DNA of 64,000 nt from Chamaelirium japonicum (lineage: Eukaryota; Streptophyta; Magnoliopsida; Liliales; Melanthiaceae), in the NCBI GenBank assembly GCA_947650365.1, contig OX393557.1, positions 3,249,045-3,313,044 on the forward strand. The letters are read 5' to 3'. The position numbers and the translations under genes are program-made. This document shows, piece by piece, positions 1 to 9,600 of this stretch. Position 1 is the stretch's first letter. Every line of letters begins with the position of its first letter. The notes under the pieces were generated by a model that saw nothing but the letters and a program-made list of their open reading frames with translations, did not search any database and had not been told where the DNA came from.

Positions 1-539
1 GACGACAAGTCCTCCCAATCATCTTCTGGCCGCAACTGCGACAAGAGGGCACCTTCAAAGCTCAACATACCAAGGAAGCACCAAATGAAAGGCGCTCCTT
101 CAAAGAGTAGAGTCTCCCCTTCCATTCCACTCCAACGGGGACTCGGATCGGACCTCCGCCATCGACTTCAACCTGCTAATATTCAGAGGCCTGAACAAGA
201 CCTCTCGATTCTACCTCTCGATCTACATCCAGGTCGAGGACACGATCGTAGAGATGGATATTCCTCCGCCGGACCTCTCCATCGAAGTCTCTTCGAGTCA
301 ACATTCCCAAGGGGATGGAGAACTCCTATCCTTCCCAAATTCAACTGCGTTCGAGGAGATCCTACTCTCCACATCCTCGCATTCAAGTAAGCTCTAACGC
401 CGCACGAAGAAGAAAACAACGTGCTCTGCCGCACCTTCGCAGGAAGTCTCGATGAGCCGTCACTCGACTGGTATCACAATCTCCGAGCTGGGTCCATCAC
501 CCAGTTCGATGTTTTGGCTAAACTCTTCGTGCAGCATTA
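1..539 (+). mobile_element. Element B, left part: Ty3/gypsy Tat-lineage gag (continues at 13573)
   Basis: This is the gag coding region of a Tat-lineage gypsy element, read on the plus strand and entering from beyond the left edge. It is about 90% identical by eye to the gag of element A, which lies inverted next to it. The reading stops exactly at the CATTA target site where A is inserted and resumes at 13573. The element is a fossil that keeps gag but almost no pol. Its left LTR lies outside the window. Confidence 0.88.
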
Positions 540-1352
540 TGTGGGGGAAAATCTTCATGCCGACCCGAAGACCTTCGCAGCACCAGTCAATTGGAGTTGA
601 AGTTGACGTCGAAGATCGTAGGTCGATCTGTTGATTAGAGTTGAAGTTACCTCTTTCGATATGTAAACAGAGAGGCAATCAGAGAGAGAGTTTGACACAA
701 GAGATGTGATCTCGGAGTTCAGCCGAAGCCTACGTCTCCGTGCTATAGGGAGCAACCCGAATTCACTAACACTTATGTTGAAGTGATCTCGACAGGCCGA
801 GTATCACTGAAAACTCTAATCTCTTCGAGAGAAAAAGAAGATCAAAGAGAGGTGGAAGATGGGAAGTTGGAAATCCCAGAGCTCTGGTTTTTTAGAACTG
901 AGAGTTCGATCTCAGATTCGATCCTTTTATATTCGAAGGCTTTGCTATTTATAGGATTCCCGGGGAGGAATTCCGGGGCAAATGGCGGTTTTTGCTGTCG
1001 TATCTGGGGATCCTCCAAGTAAAGCTGGTGGGCTCCGCTGCCGTCTTCTGGGGGTTTCTACAGGCTCGTGGGCCTATCGGACAGGGCCGATGGGTCCCGC
1101 GGTGGCCCTCGTGGGCCCACCAGGCAGGGCCGGTGGGTCCCGTGGTAGTCTTCGTGGGCCCACCAGGCAGGGCCGGTGGGTCCCGTGGTAGTCTTCGTGG
1201 TCCCACCAGGCAGGGCCGGTGGGTCCCGTGGTAGTCTTCGTGGGCCCACCAGGCAGGGTCGGTGGGTCCCGTGGTAGTCTTCGTGGGCCCACCAGGCAGG
1301 GCCGATGGGTCCCGCGGTAGTTGGTATACTTCTGCCAAAATTTGCACCCACA
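540..1352 (-). repeat. 3' LTR of element A
   Basis: An 813-bp LTR with TGTG...CACA ends, homologous along its length to 12631-13572. A TATA motif in minus-strand sense lies at 946-953. Between it and the LTR edge at 1352 (the U3 part) sits a 43-bp GC-rich tandem repeat. This LTR is exactly 129 bp, or three repeat units, shorter than its partner. Confidence 0.95.
1075..1325. repeat. 43-bp U3 minisatellite of the A 3' LTR
   Basis: About five to six head-to-tail 43-bp units. Most units carry the palindrome TGGGCCCA, which matches the site II element bound by TCP-type plant factors, and GGTGGGTCCC. The array lies just upstream of the LTR TATA motif on the minus strand, so it sits where retroelement enhancers usually sit. 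The same array occurs with three more units in the 5' LTR (about 13180-13535) and in variant form in the LTR of B. Confidence 0.85.
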
Positions 1353-1366
1353 GTTACCCCCTCCAA
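1353..1366 (-). other. Polypurine tract of element A
   Basis: On the minus strand the bases next to the LTR read TTGGAGGGGGTAAC, then the LTR starts with TGTGGG. The same tract precedes the LTR of B at 19783-19796, and a related one precedes the LTR of C. Confidence 0.8.
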
Positions 1367-1469
1367 GTTAGCTAGAGTTCGTTCTGGCTGGCTTGGATTT
1401 GGTGCAAAAAATAGCAATCCCCTGTCGCAAAAGGCATGAAGAAGCTTGTCGAGTGTTAGCATAAAAAAG

Positions 1470-2745
1470 GACTAACCGGTCAATTTTGATTGATCGGTCA
1501 ATTTTGACCGATCGGTCAATTTTGACCGATCGGTCAAATTTTGATCGATCGGTCAAAATTCAACCGGTCAAGAATCGGGTGATCGATCAAAGAACAGGGT
1601 TTTTTGACCGATCCAGTAGGAAATTTGACCGATCGGTTAAAATTTGACCGATCGGTTAATTTTTGACCGATCGGTCATATTTGACCGATCGGTCAAATTT
1701 TGACCGATCGGTCAAAATTCAACCGGTCAAGAATAGGGTGATCGGTCAAAAAACATGGTTTTTTGACCGATCCAGTAGGAATTTTGACCGATCGAATGAT
1801 TTTTGCCGATCAGACAAGTTTGTCCGATCGGTAAAAATTATCCGATCAAGGTTTGAGTGATCGGCAAAAAACCTTGGTTTTTTGCCAGATCCAGTAGAAA
1901 TTTGACCGATCGAATGATTTTAGCCGATCGGTCAAGTTTGACCGATCGGTTAAAAAATATCCGGTCAAGGTTCGAGTGATCGGCAAAAAACCTTGGTTTT
2001 TTGCCAGATCCAGTAGAAATTTGACCGATCGAATGATTTTAGCCGATCGGTCAAGTTTGACCGATCGGTTAAAAAAATATCCGGTCAAGGTTCGAGTGAT
2101 CGGCAAAAAACCTTGGTTTTTTGCCAGATCCAGTAGAAATTTGACCGATCGAATGATTTTAGCCGATCGGTCAAGTTTGACCGATCGGTTAAAAAATATC
2201 TGGTCAAGGTTCGAGTGATCGGCAAAAAACCTTGGTTTTTTGCCAGATCCAGTAGAAATTTGACCGATCGAATGATTTTAGCCGATCGGTCAATTTTGAC
2301 CGATCGGTTAAAAAATATCCGATCAAGGTTCGAGTGATCGGCAAAAAGCCTTGGTTTTTTGCTAGATCCTGTAGAAATTTGACCGATCAAATAATTTTAG
2401 CCGATCGGTCAAGTTTGACCGATCGGTTAAAAAATATCCGGTCAAGGTTCGAGTGATCGGCAAAAAGCCTTGGTTTTTTGCCAGATCCTGTAGAAATTTG
2501 ACCGATCGAATGATTTTAGCCGATCGGTCAAGTTTGACCGATCGGTTAAAAAATATCCGGTCAAGGTTCGAGTGATCGGCAAAAAGCCTTGGTTTTTTGC
2601 CAGATCCTGTAGAAATTTGACCGATCGAATGATTTTAGCCGATCGGTCAAGTTTGACCGATCGGTTAAAAAATATCCGGTCAAGGTTCGAGTGATCGGCA
2701 AAAAACCTTGGTTTTTTGCCAGATCCAGTAGAAATTTGACAGATT
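1470..2745. repeat. W-box palindrome minisatellite (119-bp units) of element A
   Basis: From 1470 to about 1860 there is a degenerate field of GATCGGTCAA words. From about 1860 to 2745 there are about eight head-to-tail units with a 119-bp period (one step is 120). Each unit carries about four copies of the W-box hexamer TTGACC or its complement GGTCAA. Many are fused as TTGACCGATCGGTCAA, a perfect 16-bp palindrome of two opposed W-boxes. The array lies between the start of the antisense accessory gene and the 3' LTR. W-boxes are the known binding sites of WRKY factors; a regulatory role here is inference. Confidence 0.93.
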
Positions 2746-3186
2746 AGTTGAAAGTTTTGAACCTGCCCTTAGAGAGGGTTTCGTAACTGTTCCGTTCTTC
2801 GATCTTCTGGCAGAGTTTTGAACATTGATGGAGTTTGATCTTTCCTGTGTTGTGTCTTTGGTTGGTTTGAATGAGGCTTTTGACCGGCGGTCCGGTTTAC
2901 TCAGACCGGTGACTCGCTTGGACCGTTTGGTTCACGTGGACCGGTGGTCCGACGTTTCGTCTGGTCCGACGGTTCGCCTGATTTTGTGCCTGCTACGGAT
3001 GGATGCCACGTGTTCCTACAAAAACACGCGATTTGATATGGTGAAGACACGTGTCTTCTCGATTTGCGTACCTGTTTTACCCTGGGTATATGAGTTTCAC
3101 TGGCTGTCATTTTTGCCTCACGCTTCAAAAATTTTTCGAAGTCCAGACTTTTTGCTCCCGATTTCTGCTTTTGCTCGATCGATCAG
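2746..3186 (+). promoter_or_regulatory. Promoter region of the A accessory gene with two G-boxes
   Basis: The stretch between the minisatellite and the accessory start codon has a GACCGG-rich part (2880-2985) and then a block, about 2997-3186, that is very similar to 18067-18270 upstream of the homologous gene in B. It contains two CACGTG G-boxes near 3006 and 3047 and a TATA-like GTATATGAG near 3087. G-boxes are bound by bZIP and bHLH factors. Promoter activity is inferred from conservation and position. Confidence 0.6.
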
Positions 3187-5944
3187 ATGGCGTCTTCTGG
3201 AAGCTCGAAGAAGTCAGGCGGGGTCCCTTCGAAGAGGAAAGGGAAAGAGATTGTTGAGGTTCTATCCTCTCCGAAGGGCGGCCGCGGCAAGGGCAAGGCT
3301 ATGCTTGCCGAACTGGGGCAGCTGGGAAAAAGACACCAGGGAGTAGGGTTTGCTTCAGCGCCATCGAGGCCAGAGCATATCCCTAAAGTACAGTTCGTTC
3401 CGGGCCCGCTCATGTCTCTGTCAGAGGAAACTGAGTATGTATACAATACTGGTGGCGAGTTCACAGATTCAAAGAGGAAGAAGTGGCAGACATTGCTCTC
3501 TTTCTTCATCGAAGGAAGGGTGCAACCTTCGCTCCCCAGCATTCAGACTGCATTCGGCATTGACAAGAAGGCCGTCTTCACCAGCTTTGCTAGCAATGAG
3601 AAGGTCATGGGAACCATCGTAACCATCGGCCAACTCAACTGCGGTCTGCGTCTACCGTTGCCACCCTTTGCGGCAAGATTACTGAACACTTCTGGCCTTT
3701 GCCCGGGGCAGGTCACTGGAAACGCCTGGCGAATTATCTACGCATTCTGCCGCGTGGAGTCGGATTTTCAAGAGGACTTGAAGGCGTGCTACTCCAGCAT
3801 CCCGGAAGGTGAAGACGCTCGGATCGAGCTTGGATACTTCTTCTTCCACTATCGATGGGCTTACAGAAAGGACAGCCCATTCTACAATTTGACCGGTGTG
3901 TCTCCACTGCGCCCGCTAACTGATACAGTCCCTTCGGACAAGTTGTATACAGATTGGCCTATCTCTGTTACCGGCGCATGGACACCCATCTCAGTGCCCG
4001 ATACCCCCCGAGGTGAAGTGCATGACGCAGTGAAGATGTACAGCGAGGGAGGCATCTTTGCCTGGACCTCCGAGAGGGCTGGAGCAATCGATAACTTATT
4101 TCTGGAGTTGACCTGTGGAACCAGGTCGTGGAAGCAGTTCTCCAACTGCCCCGTGAGATATGGCAAGGCCAATCTCCTCCACCGATCAAAGGATAGATAT
4201 GAGGACAATGAAGTCCTATACTCTGACTATGAGGAGGACCCCCATTCGGGTAAGATTATTCGGAAGGTTCGGGCCGAGAAGAAAATCTATACTGCAAGGC
4301 GCCGATTGCCTACCGTGGATGAGAAGCTGGTGATCCAAAGAGGCCCAGTGAAGAAGAGAAGAAAGACCCTCATCAAGCAAAAGGAAAATGAAGGCCAAGG
4401 GAAGAAAATTGAAGATGAAGAAGAAAAGGAGAAAAAGGGGAGCGTCGAGGAAGATGAAGAGACTGAAAATGTCAGCCACGACAACAGTGGTAATGACGAG
4501 GACGAGGAAGGGAGCGGCGAGGATGATCTGTCTTCCACCCCTTCTGGTAGAGATGGTGAGAATGGGGGTGGTGAGGAAGAAATTCCTCCCACCCCCACTG
4601 GTGGTGCAACAGGGGAAGACTCGATTCCTATTCCCATTGACGAGGTTAAAGCCCGTCAAATGGAGGAAATTCTCGACATAGAAGGTGATGGCCCAAAGGC
4701 GGTTCCCACCTACAAGTTTGATGAATTGAAGAAGCCGCTGCGCTTCAAAATTATGTTGTCGAGGAGTGGTGGGGTTGGAAGCAACCCCACACCCCTCGAT
4801 CAAATTCCACCTGAAGTACCCCGCCTCGAAGGAGCAACCACGAGCGGGGGTATCGAAGTTGAACAACCCCCACCCCCCTCTCGGTCTCTGGCTGAGGAGG
4901 TGGCTGCTATGGTGGCGGGACTCGTCCAGCCAGGCGGGCCCCAGGAAGAAAGAGTCTCACCTCCCCGGGATGCTCCCTCCCCTATCCATTTGGAGAGGGA
5001 AAGTCGTGTGGGCGATGGAGCTACTCAACCTCAGCCAACGCCGGCTCCTACTCAGGAGAAAACGACCCCTCAGGGTGGTTCCGATCACCGAAAGGGTAAG
5101 GAGCCAAGGGTTGAAGCCTCAGGTAATTGTACTAACTTGCCTTGATTTTCTTGCCTTTGAAGATTGGAAATAATCTAACACTTTGACCTTTCGTGTTGAT
5201 TGCAGGTGCGCCTGTTGGCTCGACCCCGAAGATGAAGAGTTTGGGTGATGTTGACATCAACCACCCCACCTCCGTGATCCGGAAACTCTGCAATCTTCCA
5301 GGGGCTACTCTGGATGAAGCTTTCGACAGGCTCGAACTGGTGGTAAGTGCATCTGCTCGACCGATTATCTGAATTGCATCTTCAGAATAATTCTAACTCT
5401 TTTGTTCTTTTTGCAGAATTCAGCAGTTTTGAATATCGCGACCAAGCTTTCCATGAAGGCGGGAGCAAAAGAAGCTTCAGCTGAAGTCTCCCGCTTAGCT
5501 GCCGCACTGGAGGTCGTAAGCGAGGAGAGGGATAAGCTGAGGGAGGCTCTATCCTCAAAGAAGGAGGCATTGAAGGCCAAGACCGAGGCCCTTCGCAAGG
5601 AAAAGTTGGAGAGCAAGGGCTGGCAGAATGGATACGAGGCCCGGGGTCACGAGCTTGAAGATCTGAAGAAACGATTCTTCAGGATCGAGAACTTGGGCTT
5701 CGATCGTGCTGCTCGAATAAAGGAGCTGGAGGCTCAACTTGCTGCTTCAGCAGAGACTCATAAGAAGGAGCTAGAGCATATGCGGAGTGAGTGCCAGAGC
5801 TACAGGGAAACAGCTGAAAAGGCAGCAGAAGCACTCAGGGTCCATGTTGCCAGTGTCCGATCCTCCAAGGCATCAGCGGCGAGCAAAGCTCGTGCTGGAT
5901 CTGAGGGGGAGAAGTCGCGTGCGCAGAGTGTGGCCAAGCCTTGA
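3187..5944 (+). CDS. Accessory gene of element A, antisense to gag-pol (putative gypsy-type transposon domain plus coiled coil)
   Basis: Coding sequence on the plus strand, opposite to the pol of its own element. Three coding blocks (3187-5122, 5206-5342, 5417-5944) are separated by 83- and 74-bp gaps with GT...AG ends, consistent with introns; the B copy has the same structure. The first block starts MASSGSSKKS and carries a conserved globular region (motifs GQLNCGLRLP, GNAWRIIYAFCRVE, LTCGTRSWKQFSNCPVRY) typical of plant proteins annotated as putative gypsy-type transposon (Transposase_28 family). A Lys/Glu-rich acidic linker with PPTPT repeats follows. The last block is a long heptad-rich coiled coil rich in Ala, Glu and Lys that ends about 680 bp before the convergent pol end. 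Function is unknown; nuclear or chromatin action would be a guess. It looks whole. Confidence 0.8.
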
Positions 5945-6625
5945 GACTTTTTCTTCCTTTCAGTTGTTGTGCTTGTAAACTCTTGATATGTAATAGCTCG
6001 CTCCTGTACTTGTCACATTTTTGATAATAATAGAAATCTCTTTGGTGTTTAAAAATTGGATGTCTCTTGAGTTGAATGTCTTTGAATCTTATGTTCTGGA
6101 TAGCATTAGCATAGATACAATCTTTTGAATGTAAGGGATCGAGTCGCAACTTGATTACCCAAACTTGTTTAACTTGAAATTTGAAATTGAATCCATGCAA
6201 CACTTGTATGTAAGGGGTTGAGTCGCAACTCAAGCACCCAAACTTATTGCAACTTGAAAATTGAAACTTGAATTCGTGTAACACTTGAATGTGAGGGGTT
6301 GAGTCGCAACTCAAGCACCCAAACTTGTTAGACGATATCGAAATTGATTGAAATTGAACATTGAAACTTGAAGGTCAGTTTAACATTTGCTAGTAAGGGG
6401 TTGAGTCGCAACTCTAACACCCAAACTTGTTAAAAGACTTGGTAACTTGAATATGGTCAGTTTTTAACATTTGCTAGTAAGGGGTTGAGTCACAACTCTA
6501 ACACCCAAACTTGTTAAAAGACCTGATAACTTGAATTTGAAGCTGCTTTAGAACTTGAATTGAAAAGCTGAACACTTGCACATTTGAACATCTGAAAGAG
6601 AATTTTATTCATCACAGAATTTACA
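5945..6625. repeat. Hairpin tandem array between convergent accessory gene and pol
   Basis: After the accessory stop there is AT-rich 3' sequence with the possible poly(A) signal GATAATAATAG near 6023. From about 6125 to 6520 there are five to six imperfect units of 55-90 bp. Each contains TTGAGTCGCAACTCAA-like sequence, a 6-bp-arm hairpin with loop CGCA, followed by an ACCCAAACTTG word. The array lies between two convergent transcription units and recurs in B at 14570-15010. No gene is seen in it. Confidence 0.75.
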
Positions 6626-9600
6626 TCATGGGTAGAACATCTTGAGGTGTCTGGAATTCCAAGCTCGAGGCAATCTATCTCCTTCTGGTGTGACCAGTCT
6701 GTAAGAACCTTTGCCTCCTACTGATTCAACGATATATGGACCTTCCCAGTTGGGAGCAAGCTTCCCACTGCTGTGCTCTTTGGTGTTGTAGAAAACTGCT
6801 CTGAGAACTAGGCTGCCCACTGGGAACTGTCTCTTGTAGATTTTCTTGTCGTAGGCTCTTTTGATCTTCTGTTGGTACTTGGCCACACGAAGTGATGCTT
6901 GATCTCGTAATTCTTCGGAGAAATCTAGATCATTGATCCGAAGTTCTTCGTTGATTCCTTCTTCAACTGCTCTGGTCTTCAGAGTACTTGATATGTTTTC
7001 TGTTGGGAGTACTGCTTCCGATCCATATGTTAGACGAAAGGGTGAGAACCCTGTTGATCTTCTCGGAGTTGTGCGATACCCCCAAAGAACTTCAGGTAGG
7101 ATTTGCTCCCACAATCCTTTCTTGTCGTTGAGTTTCTTCTTGAGTATACCAAGTATGGCTCTATTTGAGGCTTCAGCTTGGCCATTGCATTGAGGATATC
7201 TTGGAGTTGAATAGAATAGCTTGATACCGTTGTTGAGACAGAACTCTCGAAACTTGTCGGAGTCAAACTGAGCTCCATTGTCAGCAACAAGAATTTGAGG
7301 TGTACCAAACCTTGAGAAGATGTTGTGCCGAATGAATTTGATCACTTCGTCGTCAGTCTCTCGGAAGAGGGGCACAGCTTCAACCCATTTGGTGAAATAA
7401 TCCGTGGCCAGCAGTAGATACTTCTTCTTGCTTGGAGTTGGAGGGAAAGGACCCAAGAAATCTAACCCCCATTGATGGAATGGCCAGGGACTTGATAGTT
7501 GATGAAGCTCATCTGCAGGGAGATGAATAGCTCGAGCGTGTCTTTGGCATGGCTCGCATCTTTGAACAACTTGTTGAGCATCCCTTGCCATTGTTGGCCA
7601 GTAGTACCCTTGTAGTTTCGTCTTGGCTTCAAGAGATCTTCCTCCCGAATGATTCCCACAAGTTCCAGAGTGGATATCAATCAGGATTGCCTGTGCTTGC
7701 TCAGGACCAAGGCATTTGAGTAACATCCCATTGTGAGATTTGAAATATAGATCTTCTCCTTGTAGAATATAGCATGGGAGCTTCCTTTGAACTCTTCGGG
7801 CTTGATTTGGATCTTCCGGCATTTTGCCACGCTTGAAGAAATCGAAAATTGATCGTCTCCAGTCTTCAAGCTGATCTCCACCCCCAGATTCTTTTGTAGT
7901 AGTAAGGATCTGTTGATCGGGGGTGGTCTTGGACACTTCTTGATAATCGATCTGTATTTGCCTTCCTCCGAGTGAGTCTCCAAGAACTGAGGCAGCATTG
8001 GCTAAGGCATCTGCTTCTCGGTTCTCTGCTCTGGGGATTTGAATGAATTCAGCGGCAATAAAACGTTGTTGAAGATGTCGTACTAAGGCCAAGTAGAGTA
8101 GCATTCTTTCTTCGCGAGCTGTGTACTCTCCATTGATTTGCCTTATGATCAATTGGGAGTCACTGTAGACGATAATTCGATCTACCCCCAGGGATTTCGC
8201 CATCTCGAGTCCAGAAATGAGTGCTTCGTATTCGGCTTCGTTGTTGGTGGCAGTGAATCCGAGGAGAGTGGCTTTCTGGAGATGATCAAGTTCGGGGGAC
8301 ACCAAGACTATCCCAGTTCCCGAACCGATCGAACTTGAAGCTCCATCAGTATAAAGTTTCCATGGAGGAGTTGCAGCAGTAGCTTCGAGATTTGGATCAA
8401 TTTTTGTTGCAAGGTTGATCGGAGTATTGTCCTCATCTTCCAAGCGCATATCGACATCTTCTTCCCAAGTGATGGGGTCTTCAACTGGAAAATCAGCTAG
8501 AAAATCAGCAATAGCTTGACCTTTGATAGAAGTGCGAGATTCGAACTGAATCCCCAGGGAACTCATTTCGATCACCCATTTGGTCATTCGACCAGCTCGA
8601 CCAGCTTTGTCAATGATATCTTTGAGCGAATGTTCTGAAATGACAGTGATCTGGTGAGAGACGAAGTATGGTTGAAGGCGACGCGATGCAGTGAGTAAGG
8701 CTAGGATGACTTTCTCAGTTTTTGAATAGCGAGTTTCAGCCGGGAGAAGAGTGTGACTGATATAATAGACTGGATGCTCGAAGCCTTCTCTTCTACTGAC
8801 TAAGACTGCACTGATTGCTTGATTGGTTACGGCGAGATAGAGCCATAAGTCTTCTTGTGGAAGTGGAGCCGTCAAGATAGGAGCTTGCACCAGATATTTC
8901 TTGATGCTTTGAAATGCTTCTTCACAAATTGGACTCCACCCTGAAGTATCCGCCTTTCGTAATTTGTCGAAGAGAGGTTTACATTTGTCAGAAGACTTTG
9001 AGATGAACCGATTGAGGGCAGCAAGTCTTCCAGTGAGGCGCTGCACTTCCTTTCGATTGGTAGGTGATGGCATATCGAGGATAGCTCGAATTTGATCAGG
9101 ATTGGCTTCAATACCCCTCCTGGTCACAAGATGACCCAGGAATTTGCCAGATTGAACTCCGAAAGCGCACTTGGCTGGATTGAGCTTCATACGATATTTT
9201 CGAAGAACTTGAAAGGTTTCTGCCAGATCAGAAAGATGCTTGCTCCGAATGGAACTCTTGGTGAGGAGATCATCGACATAGACTTCGACGTTGCGGCCGA
9301 TCTGATCTTCGAACATTTTTGTGACTAACCGTTGATAGGTGGAACCAGCATTTTTGAGGCCGAATGGCATTACGTTGTAGCAGTAGAGACCTCGGCTAGT
9401 CACGAAGCAAGTCTTCTCTTGATCGTTTGTATGAAGTGGAATTTGATTGTATCCAGAATACCCATCCATGAAAGACAATAGCTCGTGGCCAGCAGTGGCA
9501 TCGACGAGTCTATCGATTCTTGGCATGGGGAATGGGTCTTTGGGGCAAGCCTTGTTGAGGTTGGTGAAGTCGATGCAGACTCTGACTTTCCCATTCTTCT

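Noticed and set aside
982-1347. Long overlapping frames on both strands over the LTR repeats (Gly/Pro/Thr-rich)
   Set aside because: They are produced by the 43-bp GC-rich repeat, whose length lets frames stay open; no protein support.
1368-2390. DRS-rich frames over the W-box minisatellite
   Set aside because: Simple translation of the GACCGATCG repeat; the repeat explains them fully.
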